Positions 1-5,635 of a stretch of DNA of 6,209 nucleotides are shown piece after piece; the stretch's first letter is position 1; every line of letters begins with the position of its first letter. The notes below the pieces were generated by a model that was given only the letters and a program-made list of their open reading frames with translations, ran no database searches and had not been told where the DNA came from. The stretch spans positions 1-6,209 of the forward strand of contig JACCYP010000156.1 of NCBI GenBank assembly GCA_013696425.1. Reading direction: 5' to 3'. The translations under genes and the position numbers were made by a program. The stretch is from Thermoleophilaceae bacterium (GTDB lineage Bacteria > Actinomycetota > Thermoleophilia > Solirubrobacterales > Thermoleophilaceae).

Positions 1-48
1 GAGCGCCGGCACCAGCACGGCGGCGGCGAGTCCCACGCGTGAGCGCAC
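1..48 (-). CDS. N-terminus of an exported or membrane protein, cut by the window edge (possible sortase)
   Basis: Sixteen codons are visible, beginning at a GTG and running off the left edge: MRSRVGLAAAVLVPAL. A basic start followed by a hydrophobic run is typical of a signal peptide or N-terminal membrane anchor. A GAGG stretch lies about 8 nt upstream of this GTG, inside and just after the stop codon of the DUF4397 gene, which suits translational coupling. An in-frame GTG at 67-69 would add seven residues but has no clear ribosome binding site. The product cannot be identified from so little sequence. Because the gene before it encodes a protein with a sortase-like C-terminal signal, and DUF4397 genes in actinobacteria are, as I recall, often next to class F sortases, a sortase is a reasonable guess, but only a guess. 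Confidence 0.4.
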   Translation of the reverse strand, partial: MRSRVGLAAAVLVPAL

Positions 49-58
49 GCGGGTGGCC

Positions 59-859
59 TCAGCCTGCACGGCGGCGGCCGGAGAACCGGTGTGCTCCGCC
101 CCCGACTGCGCCGGCGAGAAGCGCGGCCATGAGTGCGAGCAGCCACGGGGCGCCCTGCTCGCCGGTGAGGCCGCCGAGGCCCGTGGCCGGAGCGCCGGCC
201 GGCGTGACCGTGGAGTCGTTCAGCACGAGGAAGCGGGTGCGCTCCCCGCCCGAGCCGAGCAGCACCGCGGTGGTCGAGGATCCGGCCGCGACCACGGCGC
301 CAGGCTGGGAGACGATGGCGCTGCCGCCGCCACCGGGGCGCGTGGCCTCGAGCGAGTAGGAGCCGGGATCGACGCTCGCGTAGTCCGAAGCGGCGCCGAA
401 GCCGAGGTTCGAGGCGATGGTCTCACCACCGAGATCCACGTCCACGTCGCCCAGCTCGGAGGCGGCGCCGATGGCGCGGATGCGCGCCTGACCGCCGGCC
501 GGACGGCCGTCGCGGTACACGGTGAGATCGGGCGACCGCGTGGTTCCGGCCGCGACGACGGTGTAGCGGCTGCCGTCGGCCAGGGTGTCCGCGCTGTCCG
601 CGATTGTGTCTCCATCGGAGCCGAGGCGCAGGGTCACATCACCGGAATCGACGGCCGTATAGCCCGTTGCAGAGCCAAATCCGACCGCGGGCAGGCTTGC
701 GCCCCCCACTGTGAGTGAGGCCGCGGGCGCTCCCGGCACCGCATGGACGAACCGGACGTCGGCGTCCGCCGCAGCCTCCGAAACCGGAAGCACGACTAGC
801 ATTCCCGTGGCCAAGATGAGCGTCCTCACCCGGCCCCGGACCCATCGAGGCGGCAACAT
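59..859 (-). CDS. Secreted DUF4397 domain protein with possible C-terminal sorting signal
   Basis: A 266-residue exported protein. Residues 1-34 look like a signal peptide: arginines at 5, 8, 10 and 12, a hydrophobic core from about 14 to 26, and a likely cleavage in AAADA. The start DVRFVHAVPGAPAASLTVGG is the typical opening of DUF4397. A second copy follows from about residue 125, and the phrase GFGSATGYTAVDSG in copy 1 matches GFGAASDYASVDPG in copy 2. The C-terminus has APATG at 223-227, a membrane helix at about 239-256 and a basic tail (HRFSGRRRAG), which is the layout of a sortase sorting signal with a non-standard motif. Without a sortase it would simply be a membrane-anchored protein. 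DUF4397 has no established biochemical function. The ATG start leaves only 9 nt to the divergent gene; an in-frame GTG at 829 (V11) would still give a complete signal peptide and is an equally good start. Neither has a strong ribosome binding site. Confidence 0.88.
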   Translation of the reverse strand: MLPPRWVRGRVRTLILATGMLVVLPVSEAAADADVRFVHAVPGAPAASLTVGGASLPAVGFGSATGYTAVDSGDVTLRLGSDGDTIADSADTLADGSRYTVVAAGTTRSPDLTVYRDGRPAGGQARIRAIGAASELGDVDVDLGGETIASNLGFGAASDYASVDPGSYSLEATRPGGGGSAIVSQPGAVVAAGSSTTAVLLGSGGERTRFLVLNDSTVTPAGAPATGLGGLTGEQGAPWLLALMAALLAGAVGGGAHRFSGRRRAG

Positions 860-868
860 ACGAAGAGC

Positions 869-1741
869 ATGCTAGCCGCCACCCCCGACCTCCTTGCCGG
901 CGCCCTGGCCGATTTGGACCCGGGCAGCCGCGCGCTGCTCGACCTGTCGCTGCGCCGCGGGCTGCCCGACGAGGAGATCGGCGAGTTCCTCGGAACCGAC
1001 GCCAGAGCTGTATCCGAGCGCCGCGCCGAGGTGATCGACGCGATCACCTACGGGATCGGCGGCGAGGGGCCCGAGGACGCCGCGGAGGTCCGTGCGGCAC
1101 TCGTCGACCTGCCCGCCGAGGGCTGGAGCGGCGACCCGCTGCCGCCGGAGCCGGACCCGGACCCGGACCCGGAGCCTGCGTTCGTGCGGGCCGCCCAGCC
1201 CGCTCGTGAGCCCGCGAAAGCCCTCAAGAGCCCCACCGACACCCCGCTCACCCCCGGCCGGATCGCCGCCGCCGTCGTGGCGCTGCTGCTCGTGGGGATC
1301 GCGATCGTGCTGCTCGCTGCCAGCGCCGGCAGCGGCGACGATGACTCGACCACGGCGACGGAGACGCCCGCCACCGCCACGAGCACCCAGGCGCGCACCA
1401 CCACCGGCGCCGGCCAGCCCGACGGGCCCCTGGCCCGCTTCGACTCGCTGATCGGCGAGGGCCGCGGCACGGCCCGCCTAACCGGCGGCGGCCAACGCCT
1501 CGACGTGCGCATCGCGGGCCTCCCCGACCCACTAGGGGCCCGCTACGAGATCTGGCTCTACGACGACATCGCCCGCGCCCGCTCGATCGGCTCGTTCTCG
1601 CGCGAGTCGACCGAGCTCGACGCTCCGCTGCCGGCGAACCCCGCCAACTACGAGTTCATCGACGTCTCGCTCGAGCCCGCGGACGACAACCCGAACCACT
1701 CGGGTGAGACCGTCCTGCGGCTGCCGACCAGCGAGCTCTAG
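869..1741 (+). CDS. Single-pass membrane protein: sigma-region-4-like N-terminus plus RskA-like extracellular domain (putative anti-sigma factor)
   Basis: A 290-residue protein with three parts. Residues about 8-62 are helical and resemble sigma-70 region 4 or a related helix-turn-helix (LDPGSRALLDLSLRRGLPDE, then EIGEFLGTDARAVSERRAEV). After an acidic, proline-rich linker (PEPDPDPDPEP at about 93-103), a single membrane helix spans about 131-152. A Thr/Ala-rich stretch (about 157-182) leads to a C-terminal domain at 189-290. That domain has the YEIWLYDD, SIGSFS, APLPANP and IDVSLEPADDNP pattern of the RskA anti-sigma-K C-terminal domain. By positive-inside reasoning the N-terminus is cytoplasmic and the C-terminal domain extracytoplasmic. 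No zinc-binding anti-sigma (ZAS) HxxxCxxC motif is present, and no sigma factor gene adjoins it. It could be an anti-sigma factor that uses a sigma-like decoy, a one-component membrane regulator, or a protein that merely shares the outer domain. It is divergent from the DUF4397 gene and convergent with sucD. Confidence 0.82.
   Translation: MLAATPDLLAGALADLDPGSRALLDLSLRRGLPDEEIGEFLGTDARAVSERRAEVIDAITYGIGGEGPEDAAEVRAALVDLPAEGWSGDPLPPEPDPDPDPEPAFVRAAQPAREPAKALKSPTDTPLTPGRIAAAVVALLLVGIAIVLLAASAGSGDDDSTTATETPATATSTQARTTTGAGQPDGPLARFDSLIGEGRGTARLTGGGQRLDVRIAGLPDPLGARYEIWLYDDIARARSIGSFSRESTELDAPLPANPANYEFIDVSLEPADDNPNHSGETVLRLPTSEL
1145..1174 (+). repeat. Hexanucleotide tandem repeat coding for a Pro-Asp/Glu linker
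   Basis: Five tandem units of CCGGAC or CCGGAG (G C C C G as sixth bases) lie in frame in the putative anti-sigma gene and encode alternating proline and aspartate or glutamate. The tract forms part of the cytoplasmic linker before the membrane helix. A change of one unit keeps the frame and alters linker length by two residues. Confidence 0.75.
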
Positions 1742-1769
1742 CCCGGCCGATCAGCGGTGCTCGGGCTAG
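1738..1769. terminator. Convergent hairpin containing both stop codons
   Basis: The perfect 8-bp inverted repeat CTAGCCCG (1738-1745) and CGGGCTAG (1762-1769) flanks a 16-nt loop that can form a further CCG/CGG pairing (1747-1749 with 1755-1757). The TAG of the plus-strand gene (1739-1741) lies in the left arm and the TAG of sucD (1766-1768, minus) in the right arm. The position between two convergent genes fits a bidirectional transcription end. There is no T-tract on either side, so it is not a classical intrinsic terminator. Confidence 0.6.
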
Positions 1770-2644
1770 GCCTTCGAGCCGATCGCCTCCACGGCGATCT
1801 CGGCTACCTCGGTGGGGTTGCGCCCCACCCGCACGCCCTTGGCCTCGAGCGCCTCGGCCTTCGCCGCCGCCGTGCCCTTCGAGCCCGACACGATGGCGCC
1901 GGCGTGGCCCATCGTCTTGCCGGGCGGGGCGGTGAAGCCGGCGATGTAGGCGATCACGGGCTTCGAGACGTTCTCGGCGATGTAGTCCGCCGTGCGCTCC
2001 TCCTCGTCGCCGCCGATCTCGCCGCACATCACGATCAGCTCGGTCTCGGGATCGGCCTCGAAGAGCGAGATGGCATCGATGAACGAGGTCCCCCCGACGG
2101 GGTCGCCGCCGATGCCGCCGATGCTCGAGTTGCCGAAGCCGCTCTGGGCGATCTCGTTGCCGATCTGGTAGGTCAGCGTGCCCGAGCGGGACACGAGCCC
2201 GACGTTCCCCTCCTTGAAGAAGTGCGCCGGGATGATGCCGACGTTCGCCTTGCCGGGGGAGAGGATGCCGGGGCAGTTCGGGCCCACGAGGCGCGTGCTG
2301 CCGCGCTTCAGGTGGGTGTAGACGCTCAGCATGTCGTGGACGGGGATCCCCTCGGTGATGGCGACGATCAGGTCGATGCCGGCGTCGGCGGCCTCGAGGA
2401 TCGAGTCGGCCGCGAAGGGCGGGGGCACGAAGACCATCGCCGTGTTCGCGCCGGTCTCGCCGACCGCGGCGTGCATCGTGTCGAAGATCGGCGTGCCCTC
2501 CACGTCCTGGCCGCCCTTGCCGGGCGTGACGCCGGCGACGAGGTCGGTGCCGTAGTTCTTGTTGTTGAGGCCGTGGAAGGTGCCCTCGCGGCCGGTGAGG
2601 CCGGCCACCACGAGCTTCGTGTCGTTGTCCACGAGGATGCTCAT
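1766..2644 (-). CDS. sucD: Succinyl-CoA synthetase (ADP/GDP-forming) subunit alpha
   Basis: With SucC this subunit catalyses the reversible conversion of succinyl-CoA, phosphate and ADP or GDP to succinate, CoA and NTP in the cytoplasmic TCA cycle. The alpha subunit binds CoA and carries the phosphorylated histidine. The 292-residue length is normal (about 290 in E. coli). The N-terminal Rossmann-type CoA-binding domain opens with LVVAGLTGREGTFH (11-24). GPNCPGILSPGKANVG (121-136) is the family signature. GGIGGDPVGGTSF (176-188) and GEIGG (208-212) precede the active-site loop GKTMGHAGAIVSG, in which His247 is the phospho-acceptor by analogy with E. coli His246. The ATG overlaps the sucC stop codon as ATGA (2641-2644), so the two are probably translationally coupled, giving equal amounts for the heteromeric enzyme. 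All key residues seen are intact. Confidence 0.98.
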   Translation of the reverse strand: MSILVDNDTKLVVAGLTGREGTFHGLNNKNYGTDLVAGVTPGKGGQDVEGTPIFDTMHAAVGETGANTAMVFVPPPFAADSILEAADAGIDLIVAITEGIPVHDMLSVYTHLKRGSTRLVGPNCPGILSPGKANVGIIPAHFFKEGNVGLVSRSGTLTYQIGNEIAQSGFGNSSIGGIGGDPVGGTSFIDAISLFEADPETELIVMCGEIGGDEEERTADYIAENVSKPVIAYIAGFTAPPGKTMGHAGAIVSGSKGTAAAKAEALEAKGVRVGRNPTEVAEIAVEAIGSKA

Positions 2645-3780
2645 CCTGCGAGTTCGACCACCTTCGCGGCGGCGCCGAGCATCGTCTTCTCGACGGTCAC
2701 GCCCTCGAGCGCCGCGTCGGCGAGGATCCTGCGCCCCTCCTCGTCGTTTGTGCCGTCGAGGCGCACGACGAAGGGCACCTCCACGTCGACCTTGCCGAAG
2801 GCCTCGACCAGGCCGTTGGCGACCTCGTCGCAGCGGGTGATGCCGCCGAAGATGTTGAACAGAACGGCGCTGACCTTGGGGTCGGAGAGGATCACCTCGA
2901 CCGCGCTCACGATCGCGTCGGCCTTCGAGCCACCGCCGGCGTCGAGGAAGTTCGCCGGCCGCCCGCCGGCCTGGGCAACCACATCGAGCGTGGACATCAC
3001 GAGCCCGGCGCCGTTGCCGAGGATTCCGACGTTGCCGTCGAGCTTCACGTAGGTCAGGCCGCGCTCCTTGGCCATCTGCTCCTGCGGGTCCTCGTCGCCG
3101 AGGTTGCGGAACTCGGCGGTGTCCGGGTGGCGGTAGAGCGCGCTGCCGTCGACGGTGACCTTGGCGTCGAGGGCCACCACCTCGCGCGCCCCGGTGATCA
3201 GCAGCGGGTTTACCTCGACGAGCATGCAGTCCTCGGCTACGAAGGTGTCGTAGAGCTTGGCCAGCATGGCGCCGACGGGGCGGACCACGTCGGTGGCGAT
3301 CCCGGCCTCGTAGGCGAGGCGGCGCCCGTGATGGGCCTGGAAGCCGATCAGCGGGTCGATGTGGACGGTGCGCATGGCCTCGGGGTCCTCCTCGGCCACG
3401 GCCTCCACGTCCATCCCGCCCATCTTCGAGAACATCGCCATCGGCTTCTTGGCGCCGCGGTCGAACACGATCGCGGCGTAGTACTCCTCGGCGATGTCGG
3501 AGGCCTTCTCGATGTAGAGCTCGTGCACGGTGAAGCCCTTGATGTCCATCCCGAGGATCGCGCCGGCGTGCTCCTCGACCTCGCCCCGGTCATTGGCGAG
3601 CTTTATGCCTCCGGCCTTGCCGCGGCCGCCCACCTGTACCTGCGCCTTGACCACGACGGGGTAGCCGAGCTCGTCAGCGGCATCGGCCGCCGCCTCCACC
3701 GTGGCCGCCTGGCAACCCTCCGGAACGGGCACGCCGTTGCGGGCGAAGAGCTGCTTTCCCTGATATTCGAGGAGATCCAT
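2641..3780 (-). CDS. sucC: Succinyl-CoA synthetase (ADP/GDP-forming) subunit beta
   Basis: The nucleotide-binding beta subunit is the first gene of the sucCD operon. I chose the ATG at 3780 because the family begins MDLLEYQGKQLF, which gives 379 residues, close to the usual 380-390. A GTG at 3816 would add 12 residues (through FYLP) that do not look like the family N-terminus. Neither start has a recognisable Shine-Dalgarno sequence. The ATP-grasp domain shows VVVKAQVQVGGRGKAGG (42-58, with Lys45 and the glycine loop) and the Mg-binding region VEVNPL (188-193). The C-terminal CoA-ligase domain shows GNGAGL (255-260), the FLDAGGG segment (278-284) and FNIFGGITRCDEVA (308-321), which contacts the phosphohistidine. 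Whether it prefers ATP or GTP cannot be read from the sequence. It is transcribed divergently from the HAD gene. Confidence 0.97.
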   Translation of the reverse strand: MDLLEYQGKQLFARNGVPVPEGCQAATVEAAADAADELGYPVVVKAQVQVGGRGKAGGIKLANDRGEVEEHAGAILGMDIKGFTVHELYIEKASDIAEEYYAAIVFDRGAKKPMAMFSKMGGMDVEAVAEEDPEAMRTVHIDPLIGFQAHHGRRLAYEAGIATDVVRPVGAMLAKLYDTFVAEDCMLVEVNPLLITGAREVVALDAKVTVDGSALYRHPDTAEFRNLGDEDPQEQMAKERGLTYVKLDGNVGILGNGAGLVMSTLDVVAQAGGRPANFLDAGGGSKADAIVSAVEVILSDPKVSAVLFNIFGGITRCDEVANGLVEAFGKVDVEVPFVVRLDGTNDEEGRRILADAALEGVTVEKTMLGAAAKVVELAG

Positions 3781-3856
3781 GGGGAGGTAGAATTCCCGGC
3801 CCGCTTCGTGCGCCACCGAGCGTGGGGGGCGGGAAACCTATCCAATAAGGAGACAC
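3781..3856. promoter_or_regulatory. Divergent intergenic region between sucC and the HAD gene
   Basis: These 76 bases separate the two start codons and must hold, or lie next to, the sucCD promoter. The stretch from about 3831 to 3857 is noticeably richer in A/T than its surroundings. On the minus strand TAGGTT (3840-3835) could be a -10 element, but no convincing -35 lies 16-18 nt upstream. I therefore call the region and not a specific promoter. Confidence 0.35.
3847..3852 (+). promoter_or_regulatory. Shine-Dalgarno site that sets the TTG start of the HAD gene
   Basis: AAGGAG ends 4 nt before the TTG at 3857. It is the clearest ribosome binding site in the window and supports this rare start, since no ATG or GTG in frame lies before the conserved FDCYGTLID motif. 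The spacing is slightly short. Confidence 0.65.
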
Positions 3857-4540
3857 TTGCCGCTTCCCAAGGACGTCCGCTTCGTCACATTCGACTGCTA
3901 CGGCACGCTCATCGACTGGGAGGGCGGGGCCTATGACGCCTACCAGGCCGAGGCGGACCGGGATGGGTACACGGTCGACAAGAATCAGATGCTCCCGCTG
4001 TTCACCTCGATCCAGCACGAGGTGCAGAGCGGTTCCTACGAGCTCTACGCCGAGGTCCTGCGCCGCACGGCCGTGCGCTCCGCCGCCGAGATGGGCTGGG
4101 ACCTCGAGCCCTCGCGCTCGGGCTTCCTGCCCGACAGCGTCCCCCGCTGGCCCGCCTTCCGCGAGACCAACGCCCAACTCGAGCGCTTCGCGAAGAAGTT
4201 CGAGATCGGGCTCATCTCGAACATCGACGACAAGCTGCTCGGCGCCACGCGCCGCCATTTTCGCGTCGACTTCGACCTGGTCGTGACCGCACAGCAGGTG
4301 CGCTCCTACAAGCCCGACCCGGCCCATTTCAAGGAGTGTGCGCGCCGGATCGAGGCGAAGAAGAAGCATTGGGTCCACATCGGCTCGGGGTATGAGACCG
4401 ACGTGGCCGAGGCCCTGCGCCAGAAGGTGCCCGTGATCTGGGTGAACCGCCACGGGCAGGAGCTCGAGTCCGGCCAGAAGAAGCCCACCGCGGAGGTAAA
4501 GACCCTCCGCGACGCGGCCAAGCTGCTCGGCGTCGCCTAG
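3857..4540 (+). CDS. HAD-superfamily hydrolase, haloacid dehalogenase type II-like
   Basis: A 227-residue cytoplasmic hydrolase with a TTG start supported by an AAGGAG site. Motif I is FDCYGTLIDWEGG with nucleophile Asp13. The general-acid position two residues later is Tyr15 rather than Asp, as in haloacid dehalogenase type II proteins and unlike typical phosphatases. A helical cap follows at about 22-100. Motif II is LISNIDD (Ser121, Asn122), motif III is RSYKPDPAHF (Lys152), and motif IV is HIGSGYETDVAEA (174-186), where the usual first acid is Ser177 and Asp182 remains. The absence of Asp at the second motif I position and at 177 fits a dehalogenase-like family better than a Mg-dependent phosphatase. 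The substrate is unknown and the family name should not be read as proof of dehalogenase activity. The MBL-fold gene follows on the same strand, probably in one operon. Confidence 0.9.
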   Translation: MPLPKDVRFVTFDCYGTLIDWEGGAYDAYQAEADRDGYTVDKNQMLPLFTSIQHEVQSGSYELYAEVLRRTAVRSAAEMGWDLEPSRSGFLPDSVPRWPAFRETNAQLERFAKKFEIGLISNIDDKLLGATRRHFRVDFDLVVTAQQVRSYKPDPAHFKECARRIEAKKKHWVHIGSGYETDVAEALRQKVPVIWVNRHGQELESGQKKPTAEVKTLRDAAKLLGVA

Positions 4541-4548
4541 GCCGCCCG

Positions 4549-5331
4549 CTGCAGGTAGTAGCGCTCAGCGAGTCCGCGCTCGTCGTCACGAGCCGGCTGT
4601 GGCAGACGAATGCCACCGCGCTGCGCGCGGGCGGGGAGTCGATGCTCGTCGACTCTCCCTACTTCCCCGACGAGCTCGACGTGCTTCCGCAGGTGCTCGG
4701 CCAGGCCGGCTTCGAGCCCGTCGGGCTGCTCGCCACCCACGCCGACTACGACCACGTGCTCGGCCGGCTAGCGTTCCCGAAGCTGCCGATCGGCGTGGCC
4801 GAGTCGAGCATGCTGCGGATCCGCGAAGAGCCCGGCGCGGTGCAGCGCGAGCTGCGCGACGAGGATGCCCGCAACTACGTGGCCCGCCCGGCGCCGCTGG
4901 GCCTCGGCGAGGTGCAGTCCTTGCCCGTGCCCGGCAAGCTCGAGATCGGCGGCGAGGAGATGGAGCTGCATCCCGGCGACGGGCACTCCCAGGACGGCAT
5001 GGCGCTGTTCGCACCCTGGTGCGGTGTGCTCTGCGCCGGCGACTACCTCTCGGACGTGGAGATCCCGTGGATCTCCTCTGCCGGCTCGCTACGCGACTAC
5101 CGCTCGACCCTCGCGCGGCTCGGAACGCTCGTGGAGCGCGCGGAGTCGGTGGTCCCCGGTCACGGCACGCCGCACTCGCGCGAGGACGCCCTGCGCATCC
5201 TCGACGAGGACGTCGACTACCTCGACGCCCTGGAGGCGGGGCGCAGGGAGCTGCCGAAGGGCCGCGACACGGTGCGCCAGCGCGAGATCCACGCCGAAAA
5301 CCTCGCGAAGCACGTCCACGATCCTGCCTAG
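4549..5331 (+). CDS. MBL-fold metallo-hydrolase, probable non-AUG start
   Basis: The first ordinary start is the ATG at 4642 (229 residues), but the same frame is open upstream and reads LQVVALSESALVVTSRLWQT then NATALRAGGES. These are the first beta-strands expected of an MBL fold, with mostly G or C third bases. I therefore extend it to a CTG at 4549, 8 nt after the HAD stop; no ATG, GTG or TTG is available in this stretch and no ribosome binding site is seen, so the exact start is uncertain. Numbering from Met4642, the metal motif is THADYDH (His33, Asp35, Asp37, His38), followed by DGHSQDG (His115), CAGDYLS (Asp134) and VPGHG (His174). All the usual ligands are there except that the second His of HxHxDH is Asp35. 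The MBL family includes glyoxalase II-like thioester hydrolases, lactonases and others; the substrate here is unknown. Confidence 0.87.
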   Translation: MQVVALSESALVVTSRLWQTNATALRAGGESMLVDSPYFPDELDVLPQVLGQAGFEPVGLLATHADYDHVLGRLAFPKLPIGVAESSMLRIREEPGAVQRELRDEDARNYVARPAPLGLGEVQSLPVPGKLEIGGEEMELHPGDGHSQDGMALFAPWCGVLCAGDYLSDVEIPWISSAGSLRDYRSTLARLGTLVERAESVVPGHGTPHSREDALRILDEDVDYLDALEAGRRELPKGRDTVRQREIHAENLAKHVHDPA

Positions 5332-5359
5332 CCCACCGTCACGGTGGTCAGGGCAGGAT
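5321..5359. terminator. Two-part convergent hairpin after the MBL gene
   Basis: Outer arms ATCCTGCC (5321-5328) and GGCAGGAT (5352-5359) are perfectly complementary. Inner arms CCACCGT (5333-5339) and ACGGTGG (5341-5347) are also perfect around a single C, so the real loop is probably five bases. A 4x4 internal loop separates the stems. The MBL stop codon (5329-5331) lies in this internal loop and the convergent minus-strand ORF stops at 5363, so a shared bidirectional terminator is likely. No T-tract follows on either strand. Confidence 0.65.
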
Positions 5360-5362
5360 GGT

Positions 5363-5635
5363 TCAGCTCTTACGCAGGTGCCACTGCACGGTGACGCGCG
5401 CCACCTCGACGCCGTTGCCATCCGTGAGCGAGACCTCGACCGGGAACTCGACGCGGCCGTCGGCCTCGAGCTGCGCGAGCAGCTCGGTCTTGTCGCCGGG
5501 GAGCGTGCCAGACGCCGTGATCGGCCCCTTCGCGATCTTCAGGTGGTCGATCGGCGCACGTACGCACGCGCCAGAGCAATCAGATGACTGTTCCGCCCTG
5601 CGGCTCCGCATCCGGCATGGGCCATCCGCAGTCAC
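5363..5635 (-). CDS. Short ORF resembling the C-terminal half of a DUF4442/hotdog thioesterase-like protein (5'-truncated?)
   Basis: The ORF has 90 codons with a GTG start at 5635. From about residue 27 to the end it reads like a protein domain end: VRAPIDHLKIAKGPITASG, then LLAQLEADGRVEFPVEVSL, TDGNGVEVARVT and VQWHLRKS. This pattern recalls the second half of DUF4442 proteins of the hotdog fold, which are usually about 140-160 residues. The first 26 residues (rich in Arg, Ser and Cys) do not look like that family, and the missing N-terminal half would have to lie where the MFS gene now ends, 17 nt upstream. It may be a decaying remnant or a short gene in its own right. The family assignment rests on my reading of the pattern and is moderate at best. 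It lies downstream of the MFS gene on the same strand. Confidence 0.5.
   Translation of the reverse strand: MTADGPCRMRSRRAEQSSDCSGACVRAPIDHLKIAKGPITASGTLPGDKTELLAQLEADGRVEFPVEVSLTDGNGVEVARVTVQWHLRKS

Noticed and set aside
53..718. A 221-codon plus-strand frame antisense to the DUF4397 gene
   Set aside because: No motif is visible, and the minus strand encodes a signal peptide, two DUF4397 repeats and a C-terminal membrane helix in register.
1757..3052. A 431-codon plus-strand open frame opposite sucC-sucD
   Set aside because: It is antisense to two unmistakable enzyme genes, its composition is His/Asp/Gly/Arg-rich low complexity with no domain pattern, and such frames are common opposite GC-rich coding DNA.
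3781..3816. Using the GTG at 3816 as the sucC start
   Set aside because: The extra 12 residues do not match the SucC N-terminus, which begins MDLLEYQGKQLF in this family, and no ribosome binding site favours the longer form.
3781..3856. A defined sigma-70-type promoter for sucCD or the HAD gene
   Set aside because: A TAGGTT-like -10 is present on the minus strand but no acceptable -35 at normal spacing was found, so a specific promoter is not supported.
3674..4453. A 259-codon minus-strand open frame opposite the HAD gene and the start of sucC
   Set aside because: The HAD motifs I-IV on the plus strand and the sucC N-terminus account for this DNA; the antisense product shows no recognisable motif.
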